A stretch of 64,000 bases of DNA from Cinclus cinclus (lineage: Eukaryota > Chordata > Aves > Passeriformes > Cinclidae), in the NCBI RefSeq assembly GCF_963662255.1, contig NC_085067.1, positions 4,616,428 through 4,680,427 of the forward strand, in the 5' to 3' direction. The position numbers were made by a program, and so were the translations under genes. This document shows positions 23,901-36,000 of the stretch, piece after piece. The notes below the pieces were generated by a model. That model made no database searches, was not told the DNA's origin, and saw nothing but the letters and a program-made list of their open reading frames with translations. The first letter of the stretch is position 1, and every line of letters starts with the position of its first letter.

Positions 23901-26900
23901 AGTGTCTCTGTACCTGTAAATTAATATTTTTTTTTATGCCTCAAGGCCATTATGCATCAGGGTTCCCTCTCTCTTCCATATCATAGCAAATTGGATTTTA
24001 CGTTTGTGTGGTGTCTGATGTTAAGTAGCAGGATTTTCACTGGAATTGCTTCTACTGCCACAGAAATGAATGCATTTCAAGGCAGGACATTTCTCTGCTA
24101 AGCAGAAACCTGCATTAAACACGTGGCAAGAAGCAGCCAAGGCAAGCCCTGGATCCATTTGTGGTTGCAGGTGGTATATAAAAAGAAGTGATTATGGTAA
24201 TTAGCCCAGCTGGAATTTGCCCACAGCTCTGTGGGTACCTTGTAAACACTGCAAAAATGCCAGACAATCTTAACAGCCCTTTTGTCTCGTCTCCTTTATG
24301 TAGGTAGCCATTTGCACAAAACCCTTTCCACCAGCACTTTAGTGGGGTTACACCTGTAGCAGTAAAAATTCCTCCTGGTATCCTGCCAGTTGAGCCTACT
24401 GCAGCATCCTGGGCTTTTCAGGAATCTCTGTATCAGTGTTGGAGTGGGTGCTCTGAGATAGCTGCCTGTGAAAAAAGAGGAATAATCTCAACGCGGTATA
24501 TCTAACCCTTGAGTTGGGAGTGAGAATGTGGCACATTTTGAGTGCCTGGATGTTATTTCACACAGTTCTCAGCAAGGGAGCTGTGCCTGGAAAAGCCTGA
24601 CTGCCCAAGAAACCCTGAAAATATTTGGGATGAGTGTGGTACGTGTTTTGGAGCAGAGCTGTGTGGCTCTGTGGTCTGTATCCCAGCCCCTTGTCACTGA
24701 GGAGACCCTTAGACTCAGGAGAACATCCTGCTGTGCTCCAGGCCCTTCCACTCCAGTGAAGACAGAGCATTTGTTACAGGCAGTTTTGCATCTGGTCTCT
24801 TGATTAATGGACTTGTCTTTTGCAGCCTATTTTGACTCTGACACCGCTTTCTGCTCCACAGATGCTTTGCTGATGTTGAAGAAAGTTTGCTTCGCTTGAT
24901 AAAGACCAGATCCTGGAATTTACTTCCAAACCTGAAGTAACAATTTTTAACTTGAAACACTTTTTCCCCAGGAGTCGTTTCTCCAGAATCTTTCCCTTAT
25001 TTGGTGCCTCCTTCACAGTCGGGGATGATGCTCAGGTGCCAAAGCTCTGTGCACTCTTTGCCCGGAGCCAAACGGGTTCAAAGGCAGCAGCGTCGCTTCC
25101 CAGCCCTGATCATGGCACTCCTGTTCCTGTGCTGTCTGCTGGCATTTCCAGCATTGCTGTGCTGGGGTGGGAGACACCATTTTCAACGTGCTCAGTGAAG
25201 TATCTGGAGGTTAAATGTTGCTTTCTTCTCTGCTGGCTGGAGACAAGGCGAACCTTTGCCGAAGCTGCCCAAGCAGTTCCGTGTTGCTGTCAGGTCGTGC
25301 TCCCCACGGCCTCAAGGAGATTTGAGCTGGCTGTTCAGCCTCGTTGCTATCTCTGCTCTTTTAGCTGCTCCACGAGAAGTTGTTAGTCACTGTTGATTCC
25401 TTCCATGGCAACAAATCCAGTTGGGCTGGCGGCGAAGTGTGTGAATGCTCCCCAAGCAGCACTGGGCTGCTTCCTCTGGTGAGGTTGCTTCTTCCCAGGT
25501 GGATTTAGTCTGTCTGCACATGCTGACTCATGACAGCTGAAACAGCTGTTTTCAGCTTCAGGCACTACTGTGTGCAGGGACCCCTTCTTCTTGACAGCTG
25601 GTTTGTTTTTATAACTAATGCCTCCACTATATGCTCATAACTTCCATATCGGTGATGCCCGCTTTTCAGCTGGAAAGGCCAAAATTCAGTTTTTGACATA
25701 GTTTTGTTGTTGCATAAACTTTTCTTGATGAGCTTTTCCCAAGTGAGCAACTGGGACGATCCAAATTTGGTTTCCTGCCTCAAGGAGCAGTGTTGCCCAC
25801 AAAGGGCAGCAATGTCAGTGTACTGGGAGTTCTGGTCTGGCATCCTGGTATCAGCACGAGGACCATTTTTGGGAAGTCTTTGGAGGAGGCTGCTTTGGGG
25901 CTGCACAGTCAGTGAGAAGAAGGCAGTAAGGTGTTATAGGTCTTATGGTAGCACTGTCAGGGTAGTGAGCATGCTGGCAATGCTTTTGGGAAGTTTTTCT
26001 CTCCACCATGTGAATGCAGAGCAGCAGGTGACAGAACTTCCTCCTCTGTGCCAGGCCAGGTCGCTGTTTCCCTCTCCCCATGAGAAGCTCAGTTTGATGG
26101 GAGGAGCTTCGAGGGCTCCCAGGGGCTGAGGGACAGGTGAGTCAGTAGGGAAACAGTCATCCAGAGAAAAGCCCATTCAAAGCAGCCCCGTGGCCTTAGC
26201 ATGAACCCGAAGATGAAAGGTCTAAAGTTGAGTGATGAGCTTGTCAAAACCTTGAGGCTGTGGGAGAAAAAGTGGTGGAAGAAGTGTGAGGTGCCTGCTT
26301 GAGATGCCACAGTGCTGGGGCACACAGGGCTCTGCCTGGACTTGCTGGGGTTGTGATTTAAGTTGGCAAGAGGCATGAAACATGCTTCATTCCTAGAGGC
26401 AGGTATTACATTTCCTTAAAAGCAATTATAAGTAGGCACTTATCTCTGTCCCAGTTCTGTACTGGTTGCTGGGGAGTGTGACTGTTTAGTCCTTGGGATT
26501 GTGAGTGAAAAGGCTGAGTGTGAAACTTGCTCTGAGAAAATGGGGGTGAAGCCAATGTCCTGACAAGCCCTTCTGGAGCTGGGTGTCTGTTAGCACACGC
26601 TGGGCATGTCCCTGCTGGGTGTCACTTTCCATTCAAGGTGGGGAATTTTGGTTTTCCCCTGCTGTCAGTAAAGTGTGGGGATTGCAGCTCACTCCTGGGG
26701 CTGTGGGTGAACGTGGGCCTTGGAGGAAAATTTCTGCCCTAATTTCTTCTTTCCCCCACCTGCAGCCTGCCCATGAGTGTTGCTGTCCAGTAGAGATGGG
26801 TTAGGCCATGATCTCCTTTTCCATATTCCCCCTGAAAGGATGCAGAGCATGGACCCCTTCCTCCAGCTCTTGCATAGGGTCTTGCAGAGCGTTGGTCAGG

Positions 26901-27049
26901 CAGAGCATTGCCCACCACCCCACCAAGGCTCTTGCTCCAAGCTGGGAGCTGTGATTCCTTAGGTTTCTTAGGCTGTGTCTGTGTCAGGGTCTGTGATTTC
27001 AGCCAGAGCTGGTCACAAACTGGCTTTTTGCCTCCACAAGCTGTTACCA

Positions 27050-27081
<32 letters not shown>

Positions 27082-30000
27082 AGAAAGACCTGTTAAAGGC
27101 TTCAAGCTCTCAATTATCAGTGTCCTAAGGTGAAGAATCAGCTATACTCAAACTTACTGGCAGAATGAGTAAGGGCTTTGCTGTGCTGTCCCAGTATTCC
27201 CAGTCTTTTCTGGATTCCATCTGCAGAGTTAATAAAATGGTGGCAAATCAAGTTGAGTTCTAGTGGAAAGGGCTCTTTAGGGCAGCAGTAAAATAGTGAG
27301 TAAGCAAGAACCCCTTGCTGCGGGGGCCAGTTTAATTGGTCTGGCTTGTTTTATGAGACAGGTTTTATGTTTAAACTCGCACATGGCCCAGGAGCGACTC
27401 TGCAGCAGGGCATCATTCTCCTGCATGGATCCTCCGGGAGCGCAGCCGGATTAATTACACCTCACTGGAGGTGCAGAGCAGCTGGCATCAGTCATGGCTT
27501 GAGCCCAGGGGCATAGCAAATGGGGCTGGGAGGTGTCACCAGAGCTGGGATGCCAGTGACAGCTCTCCCCTGCGGCCAGGCGTGGCAGAAAGCTCGGGAG
27601 GCACTGGGCAGTGCCTGCCCTGCATCCTCTGGCTTGTGCCCAGCTCTTGGCTGGGCACTGCCGCGGCCCTGCCAGGTAATCTTATCTTCCTCCTGTGAAT
27701 GGAAGTGGGGGAGTTGAAGCTGTAAAAGCCCTGGGTGGGTTGGAGCAGCATGGTGGTGCTCTGGGTCACTCCTGGTCAGCGTCTCCCTCGCAGCACTCGG
27801 GGCCTGGCTTTTCTCAGCACGCTGAGGCTGTGCAGGCACAGGAGAGAGAGGAAAGCCTCCTGCTCTGGGGAAGGTAAAAACAAGGCCAGTCCACTCCTGC
27901 TGTGACACAGCCACCCCCAGGGCCAGGCTGAAGGAGTGCTTGCCCACTACAGCAGTCCTCAGAGTCGTAGAGATAAGGACTGGGAAAGCCCAGAGCTGTG
28001 CTGAGCGAGCTGAGGTGGCCTGGAGCAGTAGTAAGTAATTATTCAAGTCAGGTTTTGGAGTCAGGGGACCAAAGCAGGGCAGGAAGCTGCCTTCACACTG
28101 TGTGCTACAGTCAGCTCCCCTGTGTTCCCTTAGCTCCGTGTCCACCAAATCATGGAATGGTTTGGGTAGGAAGGGACCTTAAAGACCATCTAGTTCCAAC
28201 CCCTCTGCCAGGGACAGGGATAGTTTGCACTAGAGCAGATTGCTTAGAGCCCCATCCATCCTGGCCCTGAACACTTCCAGGAATGGGGCATCCACAGCTG
28301 CTCTGGGCAGTTCAGTAGCTGTTCAAAATGCAGGGTCAGAGGCTCTGCTGGCACATCTGAACACTGTCTCTAACACCAGATGAATGGGGGGGGTGCAGCA
28401 ATCCCCCAATCCTCCTTTGCTTCTGGAAGCTGCTCCGGGCAGGGCACAAACAAGTGTGAGTGCTGCTGCTGAGCTCTCTGTGCTGGCTGCTCTGCAGAAA
28501 AGTGCTGGGGAGGACATCCTGCTCTGTCTCTGCCTTGTCCAGCTGCTGCTCTGCCTCTGACACAGTCGGGAGCATGGAACAGGCTGCTGCTCCTGGTTTT
28601 GGGGTTGTGTTTTTCCATCGATGGGAGTGCTAGTGGGGAATGCTGCCTTTGGAGGCTCCTTTTCCAGGACCCCCCAGGCTGTGCTAAGTTTTGAGTTGGT
28701 GAGACAGGGTGGAGGAGAGCTTTGCCTAGAGGTACCTGGGGTGCAGGTATCAGGTTTGTAGTGCCCGGAGTACAGGTATCAGGTTTGGGGGTGCAGGTGT
28801 TGGGTTTGGGGTGCCCAGGGTGTGTGGTTTGGGGCTCCCGGGGTGCAGCAGCTCTGTGCAGGATCACAGGACCCGGCAGAGGGTGCTGTGTCTCCATCGC
28901 CTCTCCCAGCTCCAGTTCCAGCTCCAGCTGTTTGGCACTTGCCTCTGCCTCTGTGCATGATGTTTGTAAGAGTTTGGGCATGTCCATTTGGTTCCCATCT
29001 CCAGTGCCACCCCCAGTATCCAGGCCAGGTTCTTCTGTCACTGGGGACATTCTTAATTCACAGGAAATAGGAGAGAGTTTAATTGTTTTCTCCTCTGTTT
29101 TTTTTTCCCTTTTTTTTTCCCATGCAGCTGAACAAAAGGTTCATCCTCAGTTTTCTCCATGCCCATGGGAAGCTGTTTACCAGGATTGGGTAAGTGTGCA
29201 GGATGTTTATTTTATTTTCCTACATTACAAGTCTTTTTGGAATTTAATATTGTTAGCAACTAAGCTGTGTTTGGAGCTGAGGGCACAGGGTGTGAATTCT
29301 TGCAGGCCTGGCCTCCTGGTTCTTATTCTCCTTACCCGCCCTCCAATCCACACTGGTTGGAGCTTGGGCTTTTCCTTTCCCCCACCTCAAACCCCATTCC
29401 TGCCCATGCACCAGGACCCTCTGGCAGGAGCTGAGCTCAGATGGTTCACACACACAGGAGAGTCTAGAGGCTGTTTTCTCTCTCTCCTATCACCTTGAAC
29501 TTCTGGGTTTAACCCCTCTCTCTTCCATTGCCCTCATCCAATGCAAAGGTGGCTCCTGGAGCTCTCAGTGGCTGTTGGCCTGTGAGGATCACAAAGCCAT
29601 TGAGACAGATCCATGTGCAGGCTGAAAGCTGCCCTCCAGAGCATGGCAAAACAAACCTTGCCCTTCATCTCCTTCTGCCATTTCGATGAAAGCCCTGTAG
29701 CTGAGAGCTGCCCTGGCTGTGGGAACTGGTTTGTACAAAGTACCCTTGGCAGTGGCTGTCAGAAATGGGTTTCAAGTAATTGAACAGCTCCCCATGAAGC
29801 AAAGCAAGCCTGATCCTGGCCTGGGCTGAGATTCCAGCCCAGGGGACACCCTTATGACCCCGAGGGCAGAGCTCAGCCTTGCAGCTGATGGGCTTCCCAG
29901 TGAGCTGCCTTTGCTCCAGGTCTGGACTGGTCCTCGCTCTGTGGGAGCAGCTGGTGAGGAGAGACCCCATGTGGGTCTCTGGCAGTGGTGGTCTCTGCCT

Positions 30001-33000
30001 GAGCCTGCCAGTGCCTCGGAAGCAGCCAGGGTCTCCTGAGCTCTGTTGGCTCCTTCATTCTCCTGTGGAACTGCTGGCTACAAGTCACAGGACTGAGGGC
30101 CTTTTCCAGGCTTTGTGGGTGCAAAGCAGCAGCTTGTCCCTGCTGGGAGCAGTTCAGATCCTGCCACACAGCAGCACCTCAGCACTTGCTGTGTCCAGTG
30201 CTTATAGGGGTGACCACTCAGGAGGGGCACTTTGGACCCTTCCCAAAAAACAGGGAAGCAGGGACTGGTGATTTGGAGACCCAACTATCTGAGGGTCACT
30301 GCTGATCTCTCCTTGAGTCACAAGGCACTGATTATCCACTCATGGGCACCGGGCTGAGGCAAATCTGGGTGTCCTCCTGGCTGCAGGAAAAGAGGAGGAG
30401 AACTGCCAGAGCCCACAGAAGGTTTGGGAAGTGCAGGGTGTGTGCTGGAGGGCAGAGCATCCGGGGAGCTGCTGGTCCCCAGCGCTGTGGGGCCGCGCTC
30501 GCGGTCGAGCTCCGGTTGAACGGATGCCAGCAGGGGATTAATGGGGATGTAGCAGAGATCAGTTGCACATTTGGCTCCTGAGACTTTTGTGAAATTAAGA
30601 TGCAGCGTTTCAGGCAGTTGCTTCCCAGGACAGTCATTTAGAAAACCCAAGTATGTTTAATGGTACAATATGCCCTGAAGTACTTAGAAGGGAACTAGAA
30701 AGTAATACCATGACACAGGAAGAGAAAATCATCCAGCCCTGCTAAACAGCTTCTGTGCTTAAAATAGGTAAAAGGTGAGGAATAGCCAAGTCCTTTTTGG
30801 GCAGAATCTTTAGTGATTTGTCTGGAAAAAATATGGAAAAGATGATGTTGTCCTAATTGGACTCTTGCTCCTAAAACCACAGGTAAGCAGTTTATTAAAA
30901 GCTTCCGCTCGGCTCCTGACCTGCTGGTTCTGAGCTCAGTGGGGTTACTGCATGCTGTTCCAGATGTGCTGTGGTATCAAAGCACAGGTGGTGTAGCTGA
31001 GGAAGCTCTCACTCCTTCTTGTTGTAATTCCATGGCAATAATCTTCATCTCCTCAGTAACAACCCATCCTGCAAAAGGCTCCTTCATCCCCAGAGTGCTG
31101 TCTGCCCTAGGAGAATGTTGCTGGATACACTGGATGTAGTCTGAGATTTCTCAAAATTAAGAAGTCTTTAGAAGCAATCAGTTTGCTCTAATTTTCTGGC
31201 TGTGCCCCAAATCCAGGGAAGTTGCCTTTTGCAGGGAAAGCAGTGCATTTATAGTGACAGAGCTGCTTCATTCTGCACAGCTACAAACTACACGGAGACT
31301 ATTTGTTCCAGCCCATGTTTTGGGGAAAGTAACAGAGACTTTGAACTGCTCCAACAAACAGTGCCCAGGGAGAGGGTACCCCTGCTGGTAGGCAGACCTG
31401 GGTGGTGAAAAGCACTCATGAAATATGGCCAAGAAGAAAGCCATTTCTGTCTTTAAAAATAAAGCTGTCGCTGTCCTGAAGTCTGTTGGGGAAGCCCAGC
31501 AGAATTGCCCGTGTGGGTTACCAGAAGTGGCTCATTAATCTAGCCTGTGGTAATATCACAGGATCTGAATCTCTTGGGGGGAAGATAGAGGAAATTGCTG
31601 TGGAGGCCCCCAAGGTCGTCTGTCCCACCTCCAGATGCCTCACCCTCTGTGGGTTTTGGCTCTCTCATTCCCATGTGGGCACTTGATAATATCACTGATA
31701 ACTGGTGTGGGCACTTTCTGGGAGATCTTAGTCTGCTGGGTCTGGTTGTGGCTAGGAGCAAGAATCAATACAGCAAACTCTGCAGAAGAGGCAGTGGACA
31801 GGAGAGTCTCGCCCCTCAGTAGTTCCCAAGGTTTTGGGCAGCTTCTTGGTTATAAAATTATCTTCATAGGACACCAGGCGAGGACTGTTGTGGCCAACCT
31901 CGGTCATTTTTGGGGGTTTGACTGCGCTCTTTGCAATAATTTCATGTTTTCACCCCAGCTGGGAGGTTGCTGAGGATCCAACAGCTTTGATAAGTGACCT
32001 CAGCTAATTCCCTCAGCGATGAAGAGCAGGATAAAGGTGTCAGATTTCCGTGGGTGCTTGTGAGTGGTGTTGAAAGCTCACCCCATCCCCAGCCGTGGCC
32101 CTGCAGCCGCGGGCTGCTGTGTCCTGACGCGCAACAGCGGCGCTGCGGCTGCAGGGACCCGCTCCAGCTTTGACACTGTCAGCAGCTCCACGAGTCAGAG
32201 AGTCCCTGTCCTGTGGGGCTCGAAGTGATGAAGTTTAGGGGCTCAATCACAGTGCTAGGGAGTGTGCAGCCTGGGGGAGACAGGGCTCGGTGCCATGGGA
32301 TCTGATGTTGCAGCGAGGAGTTCTGGAGGAAGCATGCTCTGGCCAGCATTCAACGCACTGGAATTGCCACATCCGCAATGTGGCACCAGTGTGTGCATTT
32401 TGCTGCAGCCTTGGGAGTCCCATGGGCTGCTCCTGGTCCAAGTGAGCTGCTGGCCCCTTGGCACCTCTCCCAGATTGGTAGAAGTCAGTAGAAGAAAATG
32501 GTTGGTCAGAAATGACTCATAAAGGCCGTGTTTTCCTGCCAAAAGAATGCTGCCTGTCGGTCACAGAGCAATCCCTCACTGCCCTCTCTAAGGAAGCAGC
32601 CTACAACTTAATTCCCCACAACTTCTGGCTGGGAGACAGCACCCCAGGGACTTCCCTTTCCCCAGATGAGCCATGAGCCATGCCCACCTCCCACCCCACG
32701 TCTCAGGGCACAGCCTGCTCTCTACAGCCTCTCTCTCTGTCTGCAGGATGGAGACTTTCCCTGCAGTGGCCGAGGAGGTCCTGAGGGAGTTCCAGGTGTT
32801 GCTGCAGCACAGCCCCCCTCCCATCGGAAGCACCCGCATGCTCCAGCTCGTGGCCATCAACATGTTTGCAGTGTACAACTCCCAGCCCAAAGGTACCACG
32901 TGCTGCTGGAGGGGAAACTGGATGGGGATCAGCCACTCCCCATGTGGGGAAGGGTGGGGGACACACCAGATGGGGAGGTGGGAGTGGTGCTTGGATGCCT

Positions 33001-36000
33001 GTGGGTGTCAACACAAAGGGACTTTGGCTGGGCCTTTGGAGAGGCTTTGGCCTTGGCTGAGGTGTCTGAGGAATGAAGAGGCATCACATCCCCCTGGAGC
33101 CTGAGTCATAGCACAGAAGGAAGACACTGCTTTATGGCTCTGCCTTCCCAGTGTTTAAGCTGGGCCTTGCTTAGTGCCTGTGCTGGCACCAGAAGGGCTG
33201 GGACAGTCTGAGACCTCAGCTGTGGCTGCCTGTGTCCATGCAGGTGGGTGGGGGATGTGATGCCACTCTCTGAAACACTGGATTGGAGGCTGTGCCCCAT
33301 GTTCATGCAGAGAACAGCACAGATCTAGTGTTAACTACTCTCTTCCTCTCACTTCCTCCATCCACCCAGCAGCCTGGATGGTCTCTACCATTGACAAGTT
33401 TAATGTGCTGGGCAACAGACACACCACCAAACTAGAGCCTCTTCACTTCATCTTCATCGTTTAAAACGATGATTCCAGGGACTGTATTTTTCCCTGTGTC
33501 CCCTGTAACATAAGCTCAGCAGCAGGTACCCAGGTCTGCTTGAGCGGTGAATTTGGGAGCAGGGATGGAGCTGCTCTCCCTGGGTGGGAGGAAGCAGCGT
33601 TTCACATCCTGATGCCTTGGGATTTAGATCCCAAAGATTAAGGCCTCCAGCTGATAGATTTCAGCTAAGGCCAGCATGTGGGCGATCAGGCTGAGCCCCA
33701 GAGAGCTGCTGCTGGAAGATCCCTCCCTTGTGAGCCAGTTGGCCATTGGTCAGGCTGGTGGTCGGTGGCCAAGATCAGCTGATGGAGCAAACCAGCACCA
33801 ACCAGAGGGCTGGGAAGTGGCTCCTGTGCACTGTGCCTGCCTTGCAGGTACTCTCCTCTCCTGGAGGGAGCTGTCAAATCCCACTGGCGAGGCAGCCGTG
33901 CCCTCGCTGATGCCAGATGCCAGCCAACGATGGTGTGTTTATCTTTGAGCTCCAAAGTACTTTGTGATTATAAGCAAATGCCTCTGTGTGACAGTAATTA
34001 TTGTATTCATAATATTGATAATACCCTTGGTAGGTGAATTAATAGTGGTGTCTGTGCCACAGACAGCAGCGGGTGGGAGGAGAGGATGAGATTTGTCTGG
34101 GATGGATGGCAAGCCCCTGTGGCAGAGCTGGAAGCAATCCCAGCTCTCAAACCACTGGGCTGTGCTCGTCCATCCATAGCCGAGTTGTGGATGTGTGTGA
34201 GTGACAGAGGGGGAGTGCTTTTTATCTCATGAAAAATAAGTATTCTCAGAGTTTTCTGCCTCCTGTGTGGGTAGCTGCCAGCTGCTCCCAGTTTTCAGAT
34301 CTCTGGAGAAAGCAAACCTGTTCCTGCCGGGGCGTGCGGAGCAGGTGGCGGTGCTCGTGGAATGCCTGCAGGTTGGATGGCACCATGGCTGCCGTCTGAT
34401 GCCAAGGGCCCTTCGGGGATTTCCCTAAGGGCTCTTTGCTCTGGTGACCCTGAAATATGCTGAGAGTGTTGCTGGCAAAGCAAACCCTGCTGTCAGCACA
34501 AATGCCCCGGTGGTGTCGGAGCGCTCGTACGCCGAGTGCTGGCACAGCACAGGTTGGGCTCGCTGCCGACACTGCCATACTGGGAAGAGCTGGGTGCAGA
34601 TGGAAATCAAAAGCAGAACAGCAAAGGGTCTGGAGTTCAGAAGGAAGGCAGGAATGTTGGAATGATTATGGAGTACCCTGCATGGAGCAAGGGTGCTGGC
34701 TCACTCCCGGGTGTGTGGGCTGCTGTGGGCAGAGCCTGGTGGGAGTGCGCGGCAGGAACGCTGTCGGGAAGGTGCGGGTTCCCATTTCCCAGCACATGAA
34801 TCACCTCCCTGTGCTGCAGCAGCAGGGACAGCAGCAGGAGCCAGGGGGCTGAGCCACCCCTGTGGGCTGTGGGAGGCTGGCGGGACACAGGGAGCAGTCC
34901 CACCCTGCCTGCATCCCAAATTGCCAGGAAGCGTTGCTGGGGAGCCAGCTGTAGTCAGAGCCTGGCTGTGTCCACTCCACAGAGCTGGATCTAACTTCGT
35001 AGTTGGACCAAACAGCCTCTGGAGATCTCCTCCTACTGAAATCCTCCTGCAAATCTGGGAGCAGAGCGTGGCTGTGTCCTTCCCATCACACAGGCCTGAC
35101 GCTCAGTTTGCAGTAGCAGGAGGAGATCCGTGGGTTTGGGGCTCTCTTCCCTGATATCCAGGAGTGTTCCTTTCAGGGATAGATGCTCCCTCCCTTCCTT
35201 GCTGTGTATTTCCAGGTCCCTGGAGCCCCAGTTACCCCTGAGAAACTTGGAAATGTGCTTGTTACTCCATGTCTGGTGTGTTACAAGTCCCTGGTGCTGA
35301 GATCCAGTGGTGCTGGCAGTCATGGTGCAGTGTCACTGGTATAACAGACATACTGGGGGGAATTATATGAAATTCTTAACTCCTAAATAAGAACTTTTAA
35401 GTAAAGAGTCAGGTATTAAGAAAAAGGAAACCTAACGATTAAATGCTGTGTTAAGCACCTGTCTTCCCTCTTTGTCAGGCTTGCACCAAACACAAACCTG
35501 CCCCATCTCAGCCTCAGTTTCTCCCATTTTTGGCTTGTGTTTGGTCTGTCCCTGACCTTCAGTGAGGCAATGGGCAGCACGGGAGGTTGGGACTCAATGC
35601 AGAACAGTTTATATCTGCTGCTCTTTGCTTTTTTACTCCTTTTGCTGTGATGCGGGTTGGCCGTGACCCCTCAGGAGTGCCCCTGTCCTGGCACGTGTCC
35701 CCTTATGGGATTTGTGACATGTCCTCTGTGTCTCTGCTCCCAGCCACTGCCACTTTTTTATAAACCAACCAACCACAAGGTCACCATGTGCTTTTCTGAC
35801 AGGGTGACTTTTTTTGTGCTGTGTTTAAACTGGTTTCCAAACCAGCCAGCTGTGAGCAGCATGTGGCATTTCACATCCTCCTCCCACACAGGTCACTGCT
35901 GTGGTTACCTGAACCCTGCAGTGGGTGCCAGGGCTCAGGTGAGCACAGGCAGGGCTCTGTTGCCCGTGCCCAGTGCAGCTGAGCCGTGCTTGTCCCCAGG

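Larger units (their letters stand above)
14576..29127 (+). other. SMG6 intron 8 (14.6 kb)
   Basis: This long intron shows no coding exon on either strand that I can support. It contains a C-rich tract (20907-20927), an old CR1 element (22521-23230), an AT-rich block (23430-23640), a poly-A tract (27049-27085), a homeodomain-site block (27290-27470), a CR1 fragment (28146-28313) and a minisatellite (28739-28850). Confidence 0.8.

Noticed and set aside
27492..28148. 218-codon minus-strand open frame
   Set aside because: No familiar domain and no splice partners. Other overlapping frames of similar length exist, so it looks like chance in GC-rich intron.
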